Source: Chrysopilus asiliformis
Taxonomy: Eukaryota > Arthropoda > Insecta > Diptera > Rhagionidae
Assembly (NCBI GenBank): GCA_964034945.1
Contig: OZ035964.1
Span: forward strand, 7,093,328-7,157,327
Length of the DNA: 64,000 nucleotides
Direction of reading: 5' to 3'
The notes beneath the pieces are model-generated. The model was not told the DNA's origin. It did not search any database and was given only the letters and a program-made list of their open reading frames with translations. Below are positions 59,135 to 64,000 of this stretch, one piece after another. Numbering within the stretch: the stretch's first letter is position 1; each line of letters opens with the position of its first letter. The position numbers and the translations under genes were made by a program.

Positions 59135-59964
59135 TGATCGACCTTTAACGAATCCGTGCTGATGGATGGATATGTGTTGCTTAAGCGTGGCAGTTAAAAC
59201 ATTGCACACGAGTTTTTCGAATAATTTGGCGACAGTGGGAAGAATCGCGATCGGGCGATAATTTTTTATATTATTCTTACTACCACTTTTAAAAACAGGT
59301 GTTATATAGGAAGTTTTCCAGGCAGAGGGAAACTGACCTAAACGCAAAGAATAATTAAATATTGTGGTCAATGGATAGCACAGACTTTCGGCACAATTCT
59401 TAAGAATGAAAGGAGAAACAAGATCAGGCCCAGCCCCCTTCTTAACATTTAAACCATTCAACTCGGTAAGAACAGAGTCAACATCTAGTTCAATTGATCC
59501 AATATTAACAATGTTTTCACATAATGATAAATTTATAGAATTATCGTCCGGAGGATCAACGTAGACACTCTGGAAAAAATCAGCGAATAGATTCAAAATA
59601 TCTTTCTCACAATTCGCAACTGTCTCATCAAGAAACATTCTTTTAGGGTAGCCAGATGACTTTTTTTTAAGTTAACGAAGTTCCAAAATTTGGACGGATC
59701 AGAGACTAGATTGTTTTGAAGATCTAATAAATAAGATTTGTAATTTGACTTCTGAATAGCAGCAAATCTTTTGCGCAAATACGAGTACGTTTGATAATGT
59801 ATATTAAGTCTAGTGCGAACGTACAATTTATAAGCTTTGCGTTTGGAGTTTTTTACTCTTGATAAAAATTTCGTGTACCATGGCGGGTGCCTATGGAATG
59901 CAATCTTCTTTTTCGGAACAAAAAGCTCAAAACCAACATATAAAAAACAATAAAAATTATTAGC
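59135..59964 (-). pseudogene. Reverse transcriptase, N-terminal part, unit 4 (frameshifted)
   Basis: An 8-T run at 59661-59668 breaks the frame, unlike unit 2 which it otherwise resembles in the catalytic part. Confidence 0.85.
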
Positions 59965-60540
59965 TTAGTTTTAGACGTATTTGCCGCTAGTACCGGCTGA
60001 TGAATTTAGCTCCGGTACTAGCAATGTGAAGAAATGCACAAGTACTAACTTTTCGTTGGTACCGAGTATCAGAGCTAGTACCTGGACTAGCTAGACTCCA
60101 CTTTAGTACTCTGTGAAGAAATTGGCCGTAAGTTCGTTAATGGGCAAAAATGGACCGTACGAACGAAAATGTTTTTTGCGAATATCTCAAAAACGATGCA
60201 TCTTATCAAAAAAGTCCAAGAACAAAAGTTATTTAGGATATGATTCTACATAAAACTACCATACATCAAAATCCGATTGGAATAAGTTTTAAAACATCTT
60301 ATTGGAAAGTTTGACTTCAAAGTGGAATTTTGGTACAACTGTTCGAATTTTGATACGAATATCACCATACGGGTCTCCAATCATTGCCAAATTGGCAATT
60401 ATAGCTTTTGTTATGTTTTAAAACGGGTCCCTACGATATACAAACTAGCTTATCTGTCTAACATCTAGCGGCCTAGCATCTTTTTTCAATAATAATACAT
60501 AAAGAAAGAAATGGACTGACGTTGCGAGTTCAAAATTACA

Positions 60541-60827
60541 TCGTGAAAATTAAACGGTGGAAATGGCACAATGGAAAAACCACGGGGACATTCACGATGC
60601 AAATAACACGGTGAAAGTCAGGCGGTGGAAACTGCATTGTGGACTTCGCACGGTAAAAAATGCACGGTGAAAATTTCACGGTCAAAATTGCACGGTGGAA
60701 ATTACAATGTGGATTTCGCACGGTGGGGAGCTGCACGGTGAACACTCCACGGTGGAAATAACACGGTGGAACGTTAGAAGCGTGGAAATGCACGGTGGAA
60801 TCACACAATGAAAAATACACAGTGGCA
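60541..60827. repeat. Degenerate CACGGTGGAAAT minisatellite, unit 4
   Basis: Same repeat; no expansion relative to the other units. Confidence 0.8.
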
Positions 60828-62473
60828 ATTTGACATCGACGGAGAATAATGAATGGTGCAAATGGTAGACAGACGGACAGGCTTTTACCAATCAAAATCT
60901 TTTGACATCCTTAACACCCTGCTGTAGTTCATTTTTGTGTCCGACGATTGGTTCGATGCGTTACAAACGGAATACCAAATCTAATATACTATGATATGAT
61001 TCTCATACAGTGTCCTTTTTTAATTATCCTCAGACAAGAAATATCCATATGGCTCAGCTCTCCAAAAACGAACGCAGATGCTTTAAAAAACCGTTCGAAA
61101 ACTCTCCAAAAAAAAAATACTAAATCCTACAAATTTTGACGCCAAAAAATTGCGTCTGTTTGGTCGCTCCAAATATCAAAGTCCATCTCTGTGCCCAGTT
61201 TAGTCTTCATAAGGCATTCCTGCGAAATTCAAAATTTTTTCGCGTGGTTTTTATACCCGTATGGTATGTATACCAAAGGGTATAGTATACTAACTTTGCC
61301 TTACCGTTTGTAACGCCAAGATCCCGTCATCACACACAAAAATGAATTATACCAGTGTGTTTAGAATGATAAAAATAATTAATTTTTGCATGTCCGTCCG
61401 TCCGTCTGTCCGTCCGTCCGTCCGTCTGTCCGTCTGTGGCGCGGATTGCGGGCGCACGGATTGAGCTAGAGACTAGAAATTTTGCACAGTTCCGTTTCTC
61501 GTAAAATGCAAGGCTAACGGCCGATTTCTTCACAGAGTACTAACGCTATTACCGGTATTAGACCAAAATTTGGTACTCAAATTGGTATCAAGTCATTTCT
61601 TCACCAAGTACTAGCGCGCCTTAGTACGGACTTTGGTACGGAGTATTAGCTGGTACTCATTATTTCCTAGACCCTCAAAATCGAGGGTCTAGCGATGTTA
61701 GTACTCGAATTTATGCCAATTTGATTTCTTCACCTATAATATAATACTGGCGTAGTCGATTTTTATTGAATTGATTATATTATTCTGTGATTGGTTTTTG
61801 TGTATGTAGAAAATGGATTTGATTTTTGGCGGTGATGGTTTATTTCGCGATTGCGACGACATCGAGAGTGATGGGCAAGTAGTGATGAATTATCGATTTG
61901 ACCGCCGAATCTACCATATGCCACAATGAAATACAATAAATAATTGGGACGATGTGGATTTTTTTTTTGCGTTTTTGAATGCCGAAAACAACGTTTATTT
62001 ACGTTCTACAATTGGTAGCGGACGATTTGCAACACCCACAGCCATGGCAAAAAAAAGGAATCCGATGTAATTTCATTTTTATACCCGTATGGTGAAACCA
62101 AAGGGTATATTAAATTTGCCTTACCGTTTGTAACGCCAAGATCCCGTCATCACACACAAAAATGAATTACACCAGTGTGTTTAGAATGATAAAAAAAATT
62201 GAATTTTTCCATCACCACCAAAACGTATCCTTTTCGTTTTCGGCACCTCGTTTTTGCAGAAAATTTTTCACGGTAAGATTTCGTTTCACACACTACATTC
62301 AGAATTTATTGGAGCATTTTTGTCCAAGATATTAGAAATGATAAGAAATTAGAAGACCGAAGTTCGGCTTCGACCAAAAATTGACATACGGTGAGACTCT
62401 AGCGCCAGCACCTAAAAGCGTGACAAGTAGTGGGAATGGGGTTCGAAAAGGTAAAAATTAGCGTAACATAAAC

Positions 62474-62899
62474 TTATAGGCATTTATTTGAAATTAAAAC
62501 GCGAACATTACAAAGATATTTCATTAGATGTAATTTTAAACTATAATGTAGCCTAGTGAAATCAAAGAGTTTTGATCCAAGATAAATCGTTCTCTTGGGC
62601 TTCACTCCGTTTCGAAGCGGACTACTGCTTGGAGATGAAATGTTCTCTTTCTTCTTCCGCTTCTCCTTTTTAATCTTTAGTAATGCATCTCCGGGGTTAA
62701 CGTCTTCAGGATGTTCCCTCCTCTTTTTCCGATTGCCTCCCTCACAATTCTTGAGACGCTCAACAATCTCTTCACTTAATCCTACTTTTGTAATCGGCCT
62801 CATGAAGAGGATGTCTCTCCTTGAGATTACTGGCAAATGGGACAGTCTTTTCCTTGTACTGCTTTTCCTTGTACTGCTTTTCCTTGTAACGTTCTCCAT
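62474..62899 (-). CDS. Unassigned Lys/Arg-rich ORF, unit 5 (141 aa)
   Basis: Two 15-bp repeats like units 2-4 but with KRLSHLP like unit 1, a recombinant combination. Confidence 0.3.
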   Translation of the reverse strand: MENVTRKSSTRKSSTRKRLSHLPVISRRDILFMRPITKVGLSEEIVERLKNCEGGNRKKRREHPEDVNPGDALLKIKKEKRKKKENISSPSSSPLRNGVKPKRTIYLGSKLFDFTRLHYSLKLHLMKYLCNVRVLISNKCL

Positions 62900-63089
62900 T
62901 TTGATATTCTTCAGCTTCTGCCGGAAAATAATACGATTGGAACTTCACGGAAAATTCACGGAACACAGCGAACAATAATATTTTATTTATTGAAAAAATA
63001 ACGTACACAAATTCACGGAAATTCACGGCGAACAATAATATTTCAAATTCAAATGTCAAAATAGTGTCAAAATCGGTTTTAGACGTATT

Positions 63090-64000
63090 ATTATTATTAA
63101 TTTCATAGCCAACAGGTACAAAAATCCTAACAGGCAGATTCCAACAAATACAATAGATTTAAGAAAAATAATATTAAAGAAAAATAAATAAAAGCAAAAT
63201 TACAATAAAAAAATAGATAAAATATATAGTGCATCAGAAAAACAAAATCAAAACTACAATTTACTTAAAATGATTCTTTTACGAAACATAGCACGAGACA
63301 TGTTAAAATCAAAAAACATTGACCAATTGTTGAACAACTGGCACATATTGCTAATAGGCTCGTTAGTTCCGTAAACAGTCCTATGGAACGGTACGTTTAG
63401 AAAGGGGTGAGATCTTAGAGAACGGGAGGGGACGTTAAAACCAATTTTTGACAAAATTACAGGGGAGTCAATAATTCCTAACATAACATTAAAAAGAAAC
63501 ATGGTACGTAACAAATCACGACGAAAACCTAACGTGTCAAGGTTAATCAATGTACACCTAGATACGTATGGCGGGAGCTCAAGCCTATCTGACCAACTCA
63601 GACGGCGAAGTGTAAATCGCAGAAATCTTTTTTGGATGGATTCTATTCGCTTAATGTGAACTTCATAATTGGGACTCCAAACAATACACGCATATTCCAA
63701 TATTGGCCTTACAATAGTTATAAAAATACTTTTCAGCGCATAAGGATTAGTTAGATCACGGGAAAAACGCATAATAAAACCTAAAAGTCCGTTCGCTTTT
63801 GAAGTAATATAATCGATGTGATTATTGAACGTTAGTTTGATATCAAACACCACCCCAAGATCTTTGATCGCATTAACTCTATTAATTGTTATATTGCTAA
63901 TTTTATAATCGAAAAGTACGGGCTTGAGCTTTCGATGGAGTGACATGGAAAAGCATTTAGAGACGTTTAAAGTTATGTAATTTTTTACACACCAATCAGA
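63090..64000 (-). mobile_element. Non-LTR retrotransposon 3' end, unit 5 (cut by window)
   Basis: The target duplication is at 63076-63089 and the (TAA)n tail follows. Between the tail and the sequence shared by all units it has about 39 bases (TTTCATAGCCAACAGGTACA onward) that are absent from units 1-4. The 5' portion is outside the window. Confidence 0.85.
63254..64000 (-). pseudogene. Reverse transcriptase C-terminal part, unit 5 (partial)
   Basis: Only the region after motif C is in the window, from the NYITLNVSKC region to RIILSKL. Variants are RFTLRRL (Ala to Thr) and SRAMFRKR (Ile to Met), not seen in units 1-4. Whether this copy is also interrupted cannot be seen. Confidence 0.8.

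Larger units (their letters stand above)
57365..59967 (-). mobile_element. 5'-truncated non-LTR retrotransposon, unit 4
   Basis: Target duplications at 57351-57364 and 59968-59981; 2603 bp; same structure as the others. Confidence 0.9.
56279..62005. repeat. 5.7-kb tandem unit 4
   Basis: 5727 bp. The RT variants match unit 2 exactly 11418 bp upstream, but it has the 8-T run and lacks the 19-bp deletion, so it is a mosaic rather than a copy of unit 2. Its CCGT microsatellite is one or two repeats longer. Confidence 0.95.
62006..64000. repeat. 5.7-kb tandem unit 5, cut by the window end
   Basis: The first 1995 bp of a fifth unit. It mixes variants of both unit types (FDIKLTF as in 2/4 but the TTTTTT form of the VKNYI site as in 1/3), has private changes (RFTLRRL, SRAMFRK), and carries about 39 extra bases at the retrotransposon tail. 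Confidence 0.93.

Noticed and set aside
39159..64000. LTR retrotransposon or retroviral interpretation of the 5.7-kb units
   Set aside because: There is no gag, protease or integrase; the RT has non-LTR motifs, a (TAA)n tail and short target duplications, and the repeats are whole tandem units rather than LTRs.

Overview
This window is eukaryotic, AT-rich and almost entirely repetitive. It is most likely from an insect. The evidence is a spliced BTB/POZ exon with a 'DVTLACEGHQLHCHRLVLAA' core typical of insect BTB regulators, GT/AG introns, several classes of miniature inverted-repeat elements with TA or TTAA target duplications, and a (TAA)n-tailed non-LTR retrotransposon. A dipteran is plausible but cannot be proved from this window. 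Nothing looks bacterial. I found no rRNA, tRNA or CRISPR.

Region 1 (1-25363) is one uninterrupted satellite array of a 72-bp monomer, about 350 copies. It carries layered higher-order repeats: a 215-bp trimer near 1020-1910, 144-bp dimers, a 2447-bp 34-mer duplicated in tandem at about 16990-21900, and a segment repeated 13166 bp away. Because 72 is divisible by 3, the array is open in several frames on both strands. The long basic or hydrophobic ORFs are passive consequences of the period, not genes. The array ends exactly where a 1621-bp TIR element (25364-26984, TA duplication) has landed in the last monomer.

Region 2 (26985-39158) holds the only credible host gene, on the + strand. Its BTB exon is 28215-28887, followed by exons 30447-30728 and 32076-32132. 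All introns inside the visible part are phase 1, so the exons are symmetric. A possible alternative terminal exon lies at 30838-30887. The first residues of the BTB domain and any C-terminal DNA-binding domain are not in the window. Around and inside the gene are a GACA-type microsatellite, a 100-bp pogo/Tigger-like MITE, two inverted copies of a dispersed repeat (29305-30066 and 38106-39105, the second carrying a 242-bp piggyBac-like MITE), a 122-bp satellite of about 12 copies, a near-perfect hairpin with arms of about 140 bp, a CTGTCAGT microsatellite and a decayed retrotransposon tail.

Region 3 (39159-64000, running off the edge) is a tandem array of nearly identical units of about 5.7 kb (four full, one partial). 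Each unit carries the same 5'-truncated non-LTR retrotransposon on the minus strand, flanked by the same target duplication. In each of the four complete units the reverse transcriptase is split by the same 466-bp element with perfect 45-bp TIRs; in the fifth that site lies beyond the window. So the nested insertions came first and the block was amplified later. Units 1/3 and 2/4 pair by diagnostic variants at an exact 11418-bp spacing, which implies a two-unit higher-order repeat. Each unit also has an unassigned lysine/arginine-rich ORF, a degenerate minisatellite and a pair of imperfect inverted arms.

No metabolic or defence system is present. The biological interest lies in satellite evolution, nested mobile elements, possible hairpin RNA, and a regulatory gene embedded between two large tandem arrays.
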